NCBI GenBank assembly: GCA_003140175.1
Contig: PLJD01000052.1
Span: 9,504 to 64,801 of the forward strand
Direction: 5' to 3'
Length of the DNA stretch: 55,298 bases
DNA from: Actinomycetota bacterium
Lineage (GTDB): Bacteria > Actinomycetota > Acidimicrobiia > IMCC26256 > PALSA-555
The notes beneath the pieces were generated by a model. The model was not told the DNA's origin, ran no database searches, and worked only from the letters and a program-made list of their open reading frames with translations. Shown here piece after piece: positions 8,466-17,029 of this stretch; within the stretch, counting starts at the first letter, position 1, and every line of letters starts with the position of its first letter. The translations under genes were made by a program, and so were the position numbers.

Positions 8466-8651
8466 TCAGGCGTCCTTGTCCTTCTGGTCCGCTTCGTCAG
8501 AGTCCTCGTGGAGGCCCTTGCGGAGTTCTCGGCTCGCCTGCCCGACGGACCGGGCGAGCTTTGGGAGTTGGGAGCTGCCGAACAGCAGCGCGATCAGCCC
8601 GAGCACCAACAGTGCTTCCCAACCGATGATTTCACCGAGGATCGGAGTCAT
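8466..8651 (-). CDS. tatA: Sec-independent translocase subunit, TatA-like
   Basis: Protein of 61 aa with a membrane helix (EALLVLGLIALLFG), the FGSSQLP hinge where canonical TatA has FGPKKLP, the amphipathic helix LARSVGQASRELRKGL and a charged tail. AGGAGG precedes the ATG at 8651. It is the first gene of a two-gene tatA-tatB unit. The Ser-Ser in the hinge is seen in actinobacterial TatA proteins and does not suggest loss of function. Confidence 0.8.
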   Translation of the reverse strand: MTPILGEIIGWEALLVLGLIALLFGSSQLPKLARSVGQASRELRKGLHEDSDEADQKDKDA

Positions 8652-8689
8652 GTGGGGTCCTCCTTGCAGAACGCCCGTCCTGCGCCGGG

Positions 8690-8718
8690 GTAGGAAACCC
8701 CTGCTGGCGTTTTCCTAC
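8690..8718. promoter_or_regulatory. Perfect inverted repeat upstream of tatA
   Basis: GTAGGAAA (8690-8697) and TTTCCTAC (8711-8718) are exact reverse complements separated by 13 bp, 38 bp upstream of the tatA start. The location suits an operator or the promoter region of the tatAB unit. The centre-to-centre distance of the arms is 21 bp, two helical turns. No bound factor can be named. Confidence 0.4.
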
Positions 8719-8848
8719 GGTACGCCACGGCGAGGCGGCACGGATCACCGCAGGGGGTGCTGCAGCCCAGCCTGGCGGGCCCCGATCAAGCCTCGGCGAG
8801 TCCCAGATCACGATCCCGCCAGGGCAGGCCGGCGAGACGCCGTGCGCG

Positions 8849-10000
8849 TCACCCCGGCCCAGCGGTCGCCTCGACCCCGAAGCGCTCGGCGTAGGGCCCG
8901 AAGCGCTCCGCGACGGCGCGGGGATCTAACCCCACGTCGGCCGCGGTGTATCGGTGAGGGGTGAAGCCCCGGTGGGGATCCTCAGCTAAATACCCCCGCA
9001 TCGCGGCCTCGGCGGCGGGACTGAGCGTCTCGCCGAAATGCCCAAGGACTCGACCCACGACACGGATCGGGTTGGCGACGAGCTCGTCGTATCTCACGTC
9101 GGCGACCCGCTCGTCGCCGTGCCGATCGCGGAACGCCAGTACCCGCTCGGTGATCGCGCTGGCAACGTCGGTCCAGGTCGAAGCCAGGTCAGCGGTGTGA
9201 TCATCGGCGCTGAACGTCCCACCGAGTGTTCGAGCGAGGCTGCAAAGCGACGTCACGACCGTGACGGGATCGCGGTGCGTCATCACGAGCCGCGCGTCTG
9301 GATACTCCGCGAGCACCGCGTCGAGGAACAGAGCATGGTGGGGAGTCTTCAGAGCCCAGCGGCCCGGCGCCCGGGACTGCAACATCTGGAGAACCAGATG
9401 GTGATAGGCGTACGCAGGCCGAGGATCGGCGTCGATCATCCAGCGGGTGTACGAGGGGACGTTGGCAACGACGGACCACAACAGGCTGCGGAACTCCTGC
9501 GACAGCACGGCCACGCACTCGGTGGGGCCGTCCGGGGCCTCGTAGTGCATCGCTCCGAAGTCCGGGTTCAGCGCGTCCATCGCGTCGGCCGCCGCCCGGC
9601 TGGCCGCGATACGAGGATCGTTCTCGAACGAGGCCGCGTCGGGCGGCGGCACACAGTCGAGCGCCTCCCAGCGCATGAGGGAACGGTTCGCCGGATCGCG
9701 GTGGAACAGTTCGTGCAGAAGTGTCGTGCCGGTGCGAGGCATCCCGAGCACGATGATGGGTCTCTCCACGCGTTCGGCGAGCACGACCGGATGGCTGCGG
9801 ACCCAGGCGGTGACGCGTAGGCGGTTCGTCAAGTTCGCCAGCACCTGCTGCTCGAGCGCCAGCACGCCCAGTTCGCTAAGGCCGGCTTCAGCATCCAGCG
9901 CCCCGACCAGCCGCTCGAGGCCGTCTCGAAATGACTCGTCACCCCAGTTGTCGAGCCCGGCCTGGTCGCTCGCTTGCTCGATCAACCCTGCCGTGTCCAC
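8849..10000 (-). CDS. Sulfotransferase family protein
   Basis: Protein of 383 aa predicted to transfer sulfate from PAPS to a hydroxyl acceptor. The 5'-phosphosulfate loop is IIVLGMPRTGTTLLHELF near residue 85. The 3'-phosphate region is around ARLVMTHRDPVTVVTSLCSLAR, with a typical C-terminal VRYDELVANP. This matches the large Sulfotransfer_3-like group common in actinobacteria and mycobacteria. The start is GTG at 10000, with GGAGCGG close upstream. It lies 55 bp after nucS on the same strand. The acceptor is unknown. Confidence 0.88.
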   Translation of the reverse strand: MDTAGLIEQASDQAGLDNWGDESFRDGLERLVGALDAEAGLSELGVLALEQQVLANLTNRLRVTAWVRSHPVVLAERVERPIIVLGMPRTGTTLLHELFHRDPANRSLMRWEALDCVPPPDAASFENDPRIAASRAAADAMDALNPDFGAMHYEAPDGPTECVAVLSQEFRSLLWSVVANVPSYTRWMIDADPRPAYAYHHLVLQMLQSRAPGRWALKTPHHALFLDAVLAEYPDARLVMTHRDPVTVVTSLCSLARTLGGTFSADDHTADLASTWTDVASAITERVLAFRDRHGDERVADVRYDELVANPIRVVGRVLGHFGETLSPAAEAAMRGYLAEDPHRGFTPHRYTAADVGLDPRAVAERFGPYAERFGVEATAGPG

Positions 10001-10055
10001 CCGCTCCAGACGCTAGGCGGTCGGGGCCGACCGGTCCGGGTGCCCAGCACCCGGG

Positions 10056-10715
10056 TCAGAAGAGCCGAAGGTCGGCAGGCGCGCCGGCGCGGAGCTCCTC
10101 GAGGTCGACCTCCACGCACTCGACGCCGCGACTCTCCGCGAAGACCCGCGCCTGGGGCTTGATCCGCGTGGCCGCGAGCACCGCGAGGACGGGCGATAAC
10201 GACCCGTCCCGGTCCAGGCGTTCCCGATAGCGGACGAGCTGCTCGACGCTCGCGATCTCGCCGATCCGTTTGATCTCGACGGCGACCGCTCGTCCCGCTC
10301 CGTCTCGACACAGCAGGTCGACGGGGCCCACGTCGGTCGGGTACTCGCGGCGGACGAGGCGGAGGCCCGCGCCCAAGGTCTGGACCCGCGCCGCGAGGAG
10401 CTCTTGGAGCTCGGCCTCGACGCCGTCCTTCGCCAGCCCGGGGTCTTGGCCCAGTTCGAAGGAGGAATCGTAGAGGACCTCGTGCAGCTCGATGACGAGG
10501 CGCTCGGCCTGCCGGTTCGACGCGGTGATGACGCCGTCCACCTCGGTGATGGTGCAGGGGGGATTCATCCAGTTCAGTGGCTTGTAGGCCTTCGCGTCCG
10601 CGTGGACGGCGATCGAGCCGTCCGCCTTGAGGACCACGAGTCGCACGGCGTCCGGCAGGCGGGCTCCCAGGCGACCGGCGTACTCGACGGAGCATCGGGC
10701 GACGACGAGACGCAC
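10056..10715 (-). CDS. nucS: Mismatch-specific endonuclease NucS
   Basis: NucS/EndoMS cuts both strands at mismatches and replaces MutS/MutL in actinobacteria. The 219-aa protein has the N-terminal DNA-binding domain ([40 protein letters not shown]) and the C-terminal RecB-like nuclease domain ([47 protein letters not shown]). The catalytic D and ExK are intact. It ends DLRLF, the C-terminal clamp-interaction type tail. The GTG at 10715 is preferred because homology begins there; the upstream open frame is not family-like. Confidence 0.95.
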   Translation of the reverse strand: MRLVVARCSVEYAGRLGARLPDAVRLVVLKADGSIAVHADAKAYKPLNWMNPPCTITEVDGVITASNRQAERLVIELHEVLYDSSFELGQDPGLAKDGVEAELQELLAARVQTLGAGLRLVRREYPTDVGPVDLLCRDGAGRAVAVEIKRIGEIASVEQLVRYRERLDRDGSLSPVLAVLAATRIKPQARVFAESRGVECVEVDLEELRAGAPADLRLF

Positions 10716-10882
10716 GTCCGCCTTGTAGCACGATCTCGCTCGAGGTGGGCGTCTGCGACGCCCCGCCGTGATCGGGCCCAGAGGGGACGGTCGATGCTCG
10801 CCGCATACAACAGTGACAAACCGGGCGGCCCGAGGTCCGAGCGGGACCGATCGGTGACGGCTCCCGTCCGCGACCCGGGCGC

Positions 10883-10888
10883 TACGGT
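10883..10888 (+). promoter_or_regulatory. -10 element TACGGT, leaderless start
   Basis: TACGGT ends 6 nt before the GTG at 10895. No ribosome-binding site lies between them. Confidence 0.5.
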
Positions 10889-10894
10889 GCCGGC

Positions 10895-11173
10895 GTGAGT
10901 TCTTTCTACGGGCAGGTGCTGCTCGAGTTGACGACCGCGCTCGGCGCCGCACTCTTCGCCGGCAACGCGCTCGCGCTCCTCCGCCGCCGCAGCGATACGC
11001 GCCGGGCCGCTCGGGAAGCGGTGACGAGAGGTCGTCCGGGCAGTCCGGTGCGCAAGCAGGTGCGTGTGGCGACGACTGGGACGCTGCCCGAGGCGCCGCT
11101 GCTCCGAACGGTCACCTTCATGGTGATCGGCCTAATCGTGTTCATCCTCGGGATCGCCACCTTGACCTACTGA
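10895..11173 (+). CDS. Small two-helix membrane protein of unknown function
   Basis: Protein of 92 aa with an N-terminal hydrophobic helix (residues 7-28, ending ALALL), a basic cytoplasmic stretch ([18 protein letters not shown]) and a C-terminal helix ([16 protein letters not shown]). I do not recognise the family. A -10-like TACGGT 6 nt before the GTG predicts a leaderless transcript divergent from nucS. It faces the YHYH gene convergently. It could be an accessory subunit of a membrane complex, but nothing in the sequence says which. Confidence 0.7.
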   Translation: MSSFYGQVLLELTTALGAALFAGNALALLRRRSDTRRAAREAVTRGRPGSPVRKQVRVATTGTLPEAPLLRTVTFMVIGLIVFILGIATLTY

Positions 11174-11253
11174 CCCCCCGGGCGTCGCGGGTCGCCCGGC
11201 GCCGGCCGAGGAGATCCAGTCGCGGCGCGGATCAGGCCCGCCGTCCGCTGAGC

Positions 11254-12264
11254 TCAGGGCGCCCCTGGCGGACCGCCAGGCCCGCCTCCGGGAGGTCCAC
11301 CCAATCCGGCGTTCTTGGCGGATCCACCGCCACCTTGGGCGGTCGTGATCGGGGTGCCGTGGTAGCAGCCGACGGTGTAGGGGTACTCGAGCGTGGCGTC
11401 GTAGTGGTACAGGACCTTCTTCTTGCCGTTCCAGGTCACCGAGGTGGTCCGGCCGTGGCACGCGTCGAGGCTCGCGTTGGTGAGCAGGGTGCCGTCGGCG
11501 TCGCGCTCGACATAGATGCCGTAGCCGTCCTTGGCGTAGCCCACGAGCGTGGAGCGGCCCGTCGCAGCGTCGAGGATGCACGACGGGACGTCGTGGTGGT
11601 GATAGGTGTCGCTTTGGTCGGGATGGCCGTCGCAACTGTCGAGGATCTCGTGGGCGACCGCGTCCCGGCCTTCACCGTCGAGGGCGTCGTAGAGCATGGC
11701 GCCGTCGGTGAGCACACCGATCGCGCCTCCGCTGAGGCACGATGGTTTGCTGGCGGCGGACGGGTTCGCGGGCAGGGTCCAGGTGATCGACTGCGCAGCG
11801 ATGCGGTTTGGGTTTAGGTCGTACGCGGCGGCCGGGTCGCTGCTCGAAACCGGAAACACGCCCGTCGGGTGATTGGGGAGGTCGTTCGTCTTGATGACGC
11901 GCTTCCCGCCCGACCGCGTCACCGAGAACGAGGCGTTCGGCCAGCTCACCGTCCCTTCCACCTTCACCTTGGCGGTCGAGTTCCAGGTCTTGGCCGCGGT
12001 GTTGATCCAGGGCCCGACCACCTGGGCACCGCCGGTGCTCGGAAACGACGTCTGGCAGGAGTCGAGGTAGCCGACCTTCGGAGACGTCGAGAGTCGACCA
12101 TCCCCCAAAGGCAGCGCCGACGGGTTGACCGGCTGGGCGGCGGACCCGCTCGGGTCGGCGACCACCCTCCCGACGGCGGCGCTCGTCACCGCGCCCGGGA
12201 CCGCCCACAGGACCACTCCCAGCAGCGTCGCCGCGGCTCCTAGCGCGACCCGGTTCCCATGCAT
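11254..12264 (-). CDS. Secreted YHYH-domain protein
   Basis: Protein of 336 aa with a signal peptide (residues 1-30) and a YHYH domain with characteristic segments AIGVLTDGAMLYDALD, SCDGHPDQSDTYHHHDVPSC, VGYAKDGYGIY and VLYHYDATLEYPYTVGCYHGTP. The YHYH domain is widespread in secreted bacterial and marine proteins without an established activity. The His-rich loops suggest metal binding. A Gly-Pro repeat ends the protein (GGPPGGGPGGPPG). The ATG at 12264 has GGGGAGGG upstream; an earlier in-frame start lacks one. Confidence 0.85.
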   Translation of the reverse strand: MHGNRVALGAAATLLGVVLWAVPGAVTSAAVGRVVADPSGSAAQPVNPSALPLGDGRLSTSPKVGYLDSCQTSFPSTGGAQVVGPWINTAAKTWNSTAKVKVEGTVSWPNASFSVTRSGGKRVIKTNDLPNHPTGVFPVSSSDPAAAYDLNPNRIAAQSITWTLPANPSAASKPSCLSGGAIGVLTDGAMLYDALDGEGRDAVAHEILDSCDGHPDQSDTYHHHDVPSCILDAATGRSTLVGYAKDGYGIYVERDADGTLLTNASLDACHGRTTSVTWNGKKKVLYHYDATLEYPYTVGCYHGTPITTAQGGGGSAKNAGLGGPPGGGPGGPPGAP

Positions 12265-12539
12265 CGTGCACCCTCCCCAAGTGAAGCCGCGGACCCTATC
12301 CGAGCGAACTTCGTGAGCCACGACAGCCCTGAGCGACGGATCTTGTGGGGCGGCCGGATCGCCGCTTTGGTGCTACCACCCCGATCCTTGCGAGCTGTTC
12401 TCAGCGCGAGTACCCGTGAGCAGGGTGTCCGATCGAGTGCCTCATCGCGCGGTGAGCGCGCGGCTAACGCCTCCGCGCGCTGCGTCAGCCTCGCGATGCG
12501 GAGCCCGAAACAGGCCCCTGACCTCGGTATTCCGTCGAG

Positions 12540-12610
12540 AGCGGGTGACGGGAATCGAACCCGCGTTCTCAGCTTGGGAAGCTGATGTTCTGCCTCTGAA
12601 CTACACCCGC
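12540..12610 (-). tRNA. tRNA-Gly(CCC)
   Basis: On the minus strand a 71-nt cloverleaf folds with acceptor stem GCGGGTG/CACCCGC and discriminator T. The anticodon stem TCAGC/GCTGA has loop TTCCCAA (anticodon CCC), followed by a 4-nt variable loop and a T-loop TTCGATT. CCA is not encoded. Confidence 0.95.
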
Positions 12611-12761
12611 GCGGGCGCGGAGGCTACCAAAGCAGTGTTCTGGCGCCGTCGGCGCGTGCCGGCCCACGAGGTCAGCGACGCAGCCGCGCGGGTGGCTCAG
12701 GTGCGAGCCGCTGCCGCGCCGTCGACGGCGGGCGGCCAGCCGTGTCCTCGGCGGCGCGTCG

Positions 12762-12767
12762 TAGTCT
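12762..12767 (+). promoter_or_regulatory. -10 element TAGTCT, leaderless dcd start
   Basis: TAGTCT ends 6 nt before the dcd GTG at 12774, with no Shine-Dalgarno sequence. Confidence 0.5.
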
Positions 12768-12773
12768 GCGCCG

Positions 12774-13343
12774 GTGATCCTGTCCGACCGGTCGATCCGG
12801 GAGGCGCTGGCCGCAGGCCGCATCGTCATCGATCCGCTGGGCGACTCCGCGGTGCAGCCCTCATCGGTCGACCTGCACGTCGATCGGTACTTCCGGGTGT
12901 TCCGAAACGACACCACCCCGTTCATCGACCCGAAGGAGGCTCAGCAGGACCTCACCGAACTGGTCGAGGTGGGCGACGGTCGAGCGTTCATCCTTCACCC
13001 GGGCGAGTTCGTCCTGGGGTCGACCCTGGAGCGAGTCGCGCTCCCCGCTGATCTCGTTGCCCGCCTCGAGGGGAAGAGCTCGCTGGGCCGGCTCGGGCTC
13101 CTGATCCACTCCACGGCCGGGTTCGTGGACGCCGGCTGGGACGGTCATCTGACCCTGGAGCTCTCGAACGTGGCGAATCTGCCGATCGCCATCTACCCAG
13201 GGATGAAGATCGGTCAGATCTCCTTCCTGGAGATGACGACCCCGGCGGACCACCCCTACGGCAGCGACACGACCGGCTCGAAGTACCAGGGTCAGCGTGG
13301 TCCGACACCAAGCCGCTACTACCTCAACTTCCGAGACCGCTAA
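12774..13343 (+). CDS. dcd: dCTP deaminase
   Basis: Converts dCTP to dUTP (or dUMP in the bifunctional form), supplying dTMP synthesis. The 189-aa trimeric dUTPase-fold protein shows [74 protein letters not shown] (with the catalytic Glu of the deaminase site) and [13 protein letters not shown]. The start is GTG with a -10-like TAGTCT 6 nt upstream. Actinobacterial Dcd is often the bifunctional deaminase-dUTPase; the sequence alone does not decide this. Confidence 0.95.
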   Translation: MILSDRSIREALAAGRIVIDPLGDSAVQPSSVDLHVDRYFRVFRNDTTPFIDPKEAQQDLTELVEVGDGRAFILHPGEFVLGSTLERVALPADLVARLEGKSSLGRLGLLIHSTAGFVDAGWDGHLTLELSNVANLPIAIYPGMKIGQISFLEMTTPADHPYGSDTTGSKYQGQRGPTPSRYYLNFRDR

Positions 13344-13376
13344 CGGCGAGCGCGGGACGGAACCGCGCGCCGTCGG

Positions 13377-14162
13377 TTACTGCTCGGCGCGGTCGTGGAC
13401 GAACGAGGTGATCGGCGACCCGTCGATGCGGATGAAACCGCGATACGGGTAGTCGAGCGCCGCGACGAGAGCGAGTGTCATCGACAGCGCGATCGCCAGC
13501 ATGGCGAGGATGAAGAGATGAGCGCGGCGGTGGCGCGTGTCCATCAGCGTGGCCACCGCCAAGGTGGCGATCACGAGTACCGCGAGAATGACGATCAGGG
13601 GGCTCGGGATCGAGGCGTGCGCGGAGTTGACGATGTTGGTGCGGTTCTCGGCGATGTTCCCCAGGGCGACCAGGATCTGCGAGTAGGCCGCTTTGTCTGA
13701 CTCCGCCGTCGGCTCGATCGCGTTGACGACGGCGAAGACCCGCTCGAACGCTCGGTCGGTGACGATGCTGGGCTGCGCGTGACGTTCGATCTCCGGGAGA
13801 CCGACGCGCACGACCTCATTGGCGTACGCGATCGCCGCGGCACGGATTGGTGCGCCTTCGGCGTTGGGCAGGTTGCGGCTGTTTTCGGTGACGACGGAGA
13901 GCTGAGCTGCCTGGTTGGACACGTACGACTGGGCGCTGCGGAACTGGTTGTACTCGTCGACGATCACGAATGCCACGAGCACGGCGTAGATCGTGGCGAG
14001 CGCCTGGAGCGTCGTCGCCGCGGTGGGGCCGGCTCGATTCCGCGCCTCGATGGGCAGGAGGTGGCGGCGCAGGATGCCGTCGAGCGCGACGGTCAAGAGC
14101 AGGGCGGCGACGGCGAAGAGCGGAAAGATCGCCCAGGCGGGGAGTGAGCCAAGCCAGGTCAC
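13377..14162 (-). CDS. DUF4239 family membrane protein
   Basis: Protein of 261 aa with four predicted membrane segments: two N-terminal (AIFPLFAVAALLLTVALDG and ALATIYAVLVAFVIVDEY) and two C-terminal (PLIVILAVLVIATLAVATLM and LFILAMLAIALSMTLALVAAL). The long loop between the pairs is predicted outside or periplasm-like. This is the arrangement of the DUF4239 (bestrophin-like) family; the function is unknown. The GTG at 14162 is chosen as the start of the hydrophobic N-terminus and lies 16 nt after the stop of the Fe-S oxidoreductase gene, so the two are probably cotranscribed. Confidence 0.78.
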   Translation of the reverse strand: MTWLGSLPAWAIFPLFAVAALLLTVALDGILRRHLLPIEARNRAGPTAATTLQALATIYAVLVAFVIVDEYNQFRSAQSYVSNQAAQLSVVTENSRNLPNAEGAPIRAAAIAYANEVVRVGLPEIERHAQPSIVTDRAFERVFAVVNAIEPTAESDKAAYSQILVALGNIAENRTNIVNSAHASIPSPLIVILAVLVIATLAVATLMDTRHRRAHLFILAMLAIALSMTLALVAALDYPYRGFIRIDGSPITSFVHDRAEQ

Positions 14163-14178
14163 GGCGTTCTTTGGCCGC

Positions 14179-16395
14179 TCAGATGCCGGGGCTGAACTCG
14201 CTGGTGGCCGGCCGCGGCGAGTCGTCGGCGGCTTCGAGAGCTTCGAGAAGTACCTCGGCGATGTCTTGGACCTTGACGTCGTCGTCGCGCTGAGCTTCCT
14301 TGACGCCATCCTCCATCATCACGTAGCAGAACGGACACGCCACCGCGATCCGAGTGGCACCGGTGGCGAGGGCCTCCTGGGATCGCTCGGTGTTCACCTT
14401 CTTGCCGGTGTGCTCTTCCATCCACATCCGCGCGCCGCCGGCGCCGCAGCACATTCCCCGAGTGCCGTTGCGGGGCATCTCGACGATGTCGATGTTCCCG
14501 AGCGAGCCGACGACGCGCCGGGGTGCCAGGTAGACGTCGTTGTGGCGCCCGAGGTAGCAGGAGTCGTGATAGGTCACGCGTTCGGCGAGCGATGCGCCTT
14601 CGAGCGAAAGTCGACCGTCGTCGATGAGCTCCATGAGCAGCTGAGAGTGGTGGACGACCTCGTAGTCGCCGCCGAGCTGCGGGTACTCGTTCTTCAACGT
14701 GTTGAAGCAGTGCGGGCACTGCGTGATGATCTTGCGGGCGCCGAGGCCGTTCAATGTCTCGATGTTCTGCATCGCGAGCATCTGGAAGATGTACTCGTTG
14801 CCGGAGCGGCGGGCGGGGTCCCCGGTGCAGACCTCGCTCGGCCCCAGGATGGCGAAGTCAATCCCGGCCCGTTGGAGCAGTTTCGCGACCGCGCGGCTGG
14901 TCTTCTTGTTGCGGTCGTCGAAGCTGCCGGCGCAGCCGACCCAATAGAGGTAGTCGTGGTCGAAGCGGTCGGACGGGTCGAGGATCGGCACACCGTCGAG
15001 GCCAGCTGCCCAGTCGGCCCGCTCCCCCTGGTTCAGGCCGTAGACGTTGGAGGAGTTCTCCATCGAGCGATACGTATTGCCGAGCTCGGGCGGGAAGTTG
15101 CTCTCCATGAGTGAGAGGTACCGGCGCATGTCGAGGATCTTGTCGAGGATCTCGATGTTCACCGGGCAGATCTCGTCGCACGCCTTGCAGGTCGTGCAGG
15201 CCCAGAGCTCGTCGGAGGTGATCCGTTCGAACAGCGAGCCGGCGCTCACGGTGATCGCGGGATCGACCCCGACCGGCGGGGAGACGACCGGATCGCTCGT
15301 CGCGGCCATCACCTCACCGACTTTCAGGACGATCTCACGGGGGTCGAGCGGCTTCCCGGTCGCGTGCGCGGGGCACACCGAGGTGCAGCGACCGCAGATC
15401 GTGCAGGCGTCGGTGTCGAAGAGCTGCTTCCAGGTGAAGTCCTCGACGGTCGAGGCCCCGAACGTCTCGAGCTCAGTGTCCATGAGGTTCGGCATGGGCT
15501 TCATCGCGCCCTTGGGACGGTCATGGTCGGCGAGGTAGAGGTTCATCGGCGACGTGAACATGTGACGCAGCTTCGTGGTCGGGAGGATCACGAGGAAGGC
15601 GATGAATGCCGCGAAATGGACGATCCACATCGTGGTGTGCAGGTCGGTGAGCGTCCCGTGGGACCACCCGGACCAAAGCGACGACAGGCCCCACCCGACA
15701 AAGGACCACTTCTCAAAGGACGGCCGGTGCTCGATCGCGATTCGCAAGCCCTCGATGAGGAAGCCGGTCACCCCGATGACGACGAACGTCGCCAGAATGA
15801 CCGCGTCCTCCGGCTTGGTCTTGATCCGGATCCGGTAGGGCCGCTGGATGTACCGCCGGCCGATTGCCCAGACGAGCCCGATGAGGAAGATGATCCCGAA
15901 CACGTTCGCCGTCGCCTTGTAGGCCTCGTAGACCGAGCCGTGCAGGAACTTCAGCGAGGGAGGGAGTTGGTGGTCGATCTCGAGGACCACCGTTGCGGCG
16001 AACAGAACGAGGAAGCCGAAGTAGATGCACGCGTGCATGACGCCCGCCGCGGGATCCCGCAGCAGCGTCCGCATCCAGACCCCGGCGCGGAAGTCGCGTA
16101 GACGCCGGTGGGCGTTCTGGCGTGTCGTGCGCCGGTCGTCGGGACCGCCGCGCAGATAGTTGTGCACTCGCAGCGAGACCAGCCAGGCGCATACGAAGAG
16201 CATGACGGCGACCGTGGCGTAGAAGAGCCAATAGACGGGGTCGGGGATGCCGAAGAAGACGGGCCGCGAGATGCGCGAGGTGTCGGTCCAGCCCGTGATG
16301 CGGGGGACGACGCCGGACGCGATCGTAAAGAGCGCGATCAGCGCACCGACAGCGAGGACGACCTGGCTCGGTTTCAGCGGGAAACGGTGCCGCAC
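14179..16395 (-). CDS. Membrane Fe-S oxidoreductase, EtfD/FadF-like
   Basis: Protein of 738 aa. The N-terminal half has about six membrane helices of the nitrate-reductase-gamma type, with candidate haem histidines. Two ferredoxin-like motifs follow, CTICGRCTSVCP and CTTCKACDEICP, then two CCG (DUF224) domains with CPHCFNTLKNEYP and CCGAGGARMWMEEH. This order matches mycobacterial EtfD and Bacillus FadF, which pass electrons from the ETF flavoprotein to menaquinone during fatty-acid oxidation; Hdr-like roles are the alternative. The GTG at 16395 has TAGGTT 7 nt upstream. No etfAB genes are in view. Confidence 0.85.
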   Translation of the reverse strand: MRHRFPLKPSQVVLAVGALIALFTIASGVVPRITGWTDTSRISRPVFFGIPDPVYWLFYATVAVMLFVCAWLVSLRVHNYLRGGPDDRRTTRQNAHRRLRDFRAGVWMRTLLRDPAAGVMHACIYFGFLVLFAATVVLEIDHQLPPSLKFLHGSVYEAYKATANVFGIIFLIGLVWAIGRRYIQRPYRIRIKTKPEDAVILATFVVIGVTGFLIEGLRIAIEHRPSFEKWSFVGWGLSSLWSGWSHGTLTDLHTTMWIVHFAAFIAFLVILPTTKLRHMFTSPMNLYLADHDRPKGAMKPMPNLMDTELETFGASTVEDFTWKQLFDTDACTICGRCTSVCPAHATGKPLDPREIVLKVGEVMAATSDPVVSPPVGVDPAITVSAGSLFERITSDELWACTTCKACDEICPVNIEILDKILDMRRYLSLMESNFPPELGNTYRSMENSSNVYGLNQGERADWAAGLDGVPILDPSDRFDHDYLYWVGCAGSFDDRNKKTSRAVAKLLQRAGIDFAILGPSEVCTGDPARRSGNEYIFQMLAMQNIETLNGLGARKIITQCPHCFNTLKNEYPQLGGDYEVVHHSQLLMELIDDGRLSLEGASLAERVTYHDSCYLGRHNDVYLAPRRVVGSLGNIDIVEMPRNGTRGMCCGAGGARMWMEEHTGKKVNTERSQEALATGATRIAVACPFCYVMMEDGVKEAQRDDDVKVQDIAEVLLEALEAADDSPRPATSEFSPGI

Positions 16396-16402
16396 GACCA
16401 GA

Positions 16403-16408
16403 AACCTA
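16403..16408 (-). promoter_or_regulatory. -10 element TAGGTT, leaderless start
   Basis: On the minus strand TAGGTT ends 7 nt before the GTG at 16395. This supports that start over the longer open frame, which runs back through the upstream gene. Confidence 0.5.
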
Positions 16409-16463
16409 GTGCCGAGGCTCTCCGGAAGGCTGGGACGGGCGTTTGGTGGCGCGGCGCGTGCCG

Positions 16464-16886
16464 CTACTGCACCGACTTCGCGTCGTTCTCGCGGAGGCGG
16501 TGGGCGAGCCCAGTGAGCAGCTTCTGGGCGAAGCCGGGGAGCTCGTCGATCATGGACGCGAACTCGCGCTGGCCCAGCACGGCGAGTTTCATGGGTGTGA
16601 CGGCGGTGACGGTCGCGTTCCGGGGAGCCCGGTCCAGCAACGCCAGGTCTCCGAAGAAGCTCCCCGGCCCCAGCGTCGCCACCCGCCGGCCTCGTCGAGA
16701 GACCTCCGCGGTGCCGTCCAGGATCACGAAGAACTCGGCACCCGCCGATCCCTCTCGGACCAACTCCTTGCCCGCTGGGGCGTCGACGTGCTCGACGCGC
16801 CGGGCGATGTTCTGGAGGTCCTTGCGGGAGCACGCAGAGAAGAGGGGGACCTCAGCCAGATCTGGCAGGGCGCTCCGCCTCGGCAT
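16464..16886 (-). CDS. Cyclic nucleotide-binding domain protein
   Basis: Protein of 140 aa made almost entirely of one cNMP-binding beta-roll: VPLFSACSRKDLQNIARR, EGSAGAEFFVILDGTAEVSRRG, LGPGSFFGDLALLDRAPRNATVTA. The FFGDLALLDRAPRNATV phosphate-binding cassette is present, with R in the usual cAMP phosphate position. There is no helix-turn-helix, so it is a sensor or regulatory subunit rather than a Crp transcription factor. The ATG at 16886 has TACATT 6 nt upstream. It precedes the EtfD-like gene and is divergent from dnaK. Confidence 0.87.
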   Translation of the reverse strand: MPRRSALPDLAEVPLFSACSRKDLQNIARRVEHVDAPAGKELVREGSAGAEFFVILDGTAEVSRRGRRVATLGPGSFFGDLALLDRAPRNATVTAVTPMKLAVLGQREFASMIDELPGFAQKLLTGLAHRLRENDAKSVQ

Positions 16887-16892
16887 GTCGAA

Positions 16893-16898
16893 AATGTA
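16893..16898 (-). promoter_or_regulatory. -10 element TACATT, leaderless start
   Basis: On the minus strand TACATT ends 6 nt before the ATG at 16886. It rules in the shorter start for the cNMP-binding protein. Confidence 0.55.
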
Positions 16899-16980
16899 GC
16901 GGTGCTGGCCCCCGGACGCACCCGGTTCGTTCTGGGCCATCCAGGCCGACCGACGCCTGGGAATAGTGCCAGCATCGACA

Positions 16981-17003
16981 AAGTTGATACCTTCGCACTC
17001 AAG
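16981..17003 (+). promoter_or_regulatory. HspR operator (HAIR-type) before dnaK
   Basis: AAGTTGATA (16981-16989), a 7-bp spacer and ACTCAAG (16997-17003). The core TTGA-N11-TCAA is identical in geometry to the HAIR consensus CTTGAGT-N7-ACTCAAG. Here the right arm is canonical, while the left arm is the variant found in both arms of the clpB site. GGGAATAG lies at 16959-16966 just upstream. HspR is encoded at the end of this operon. Confidence 0.7.
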
Positions 17004-17029
17004 ATTTTCAACACGGAGGCACATACGCC

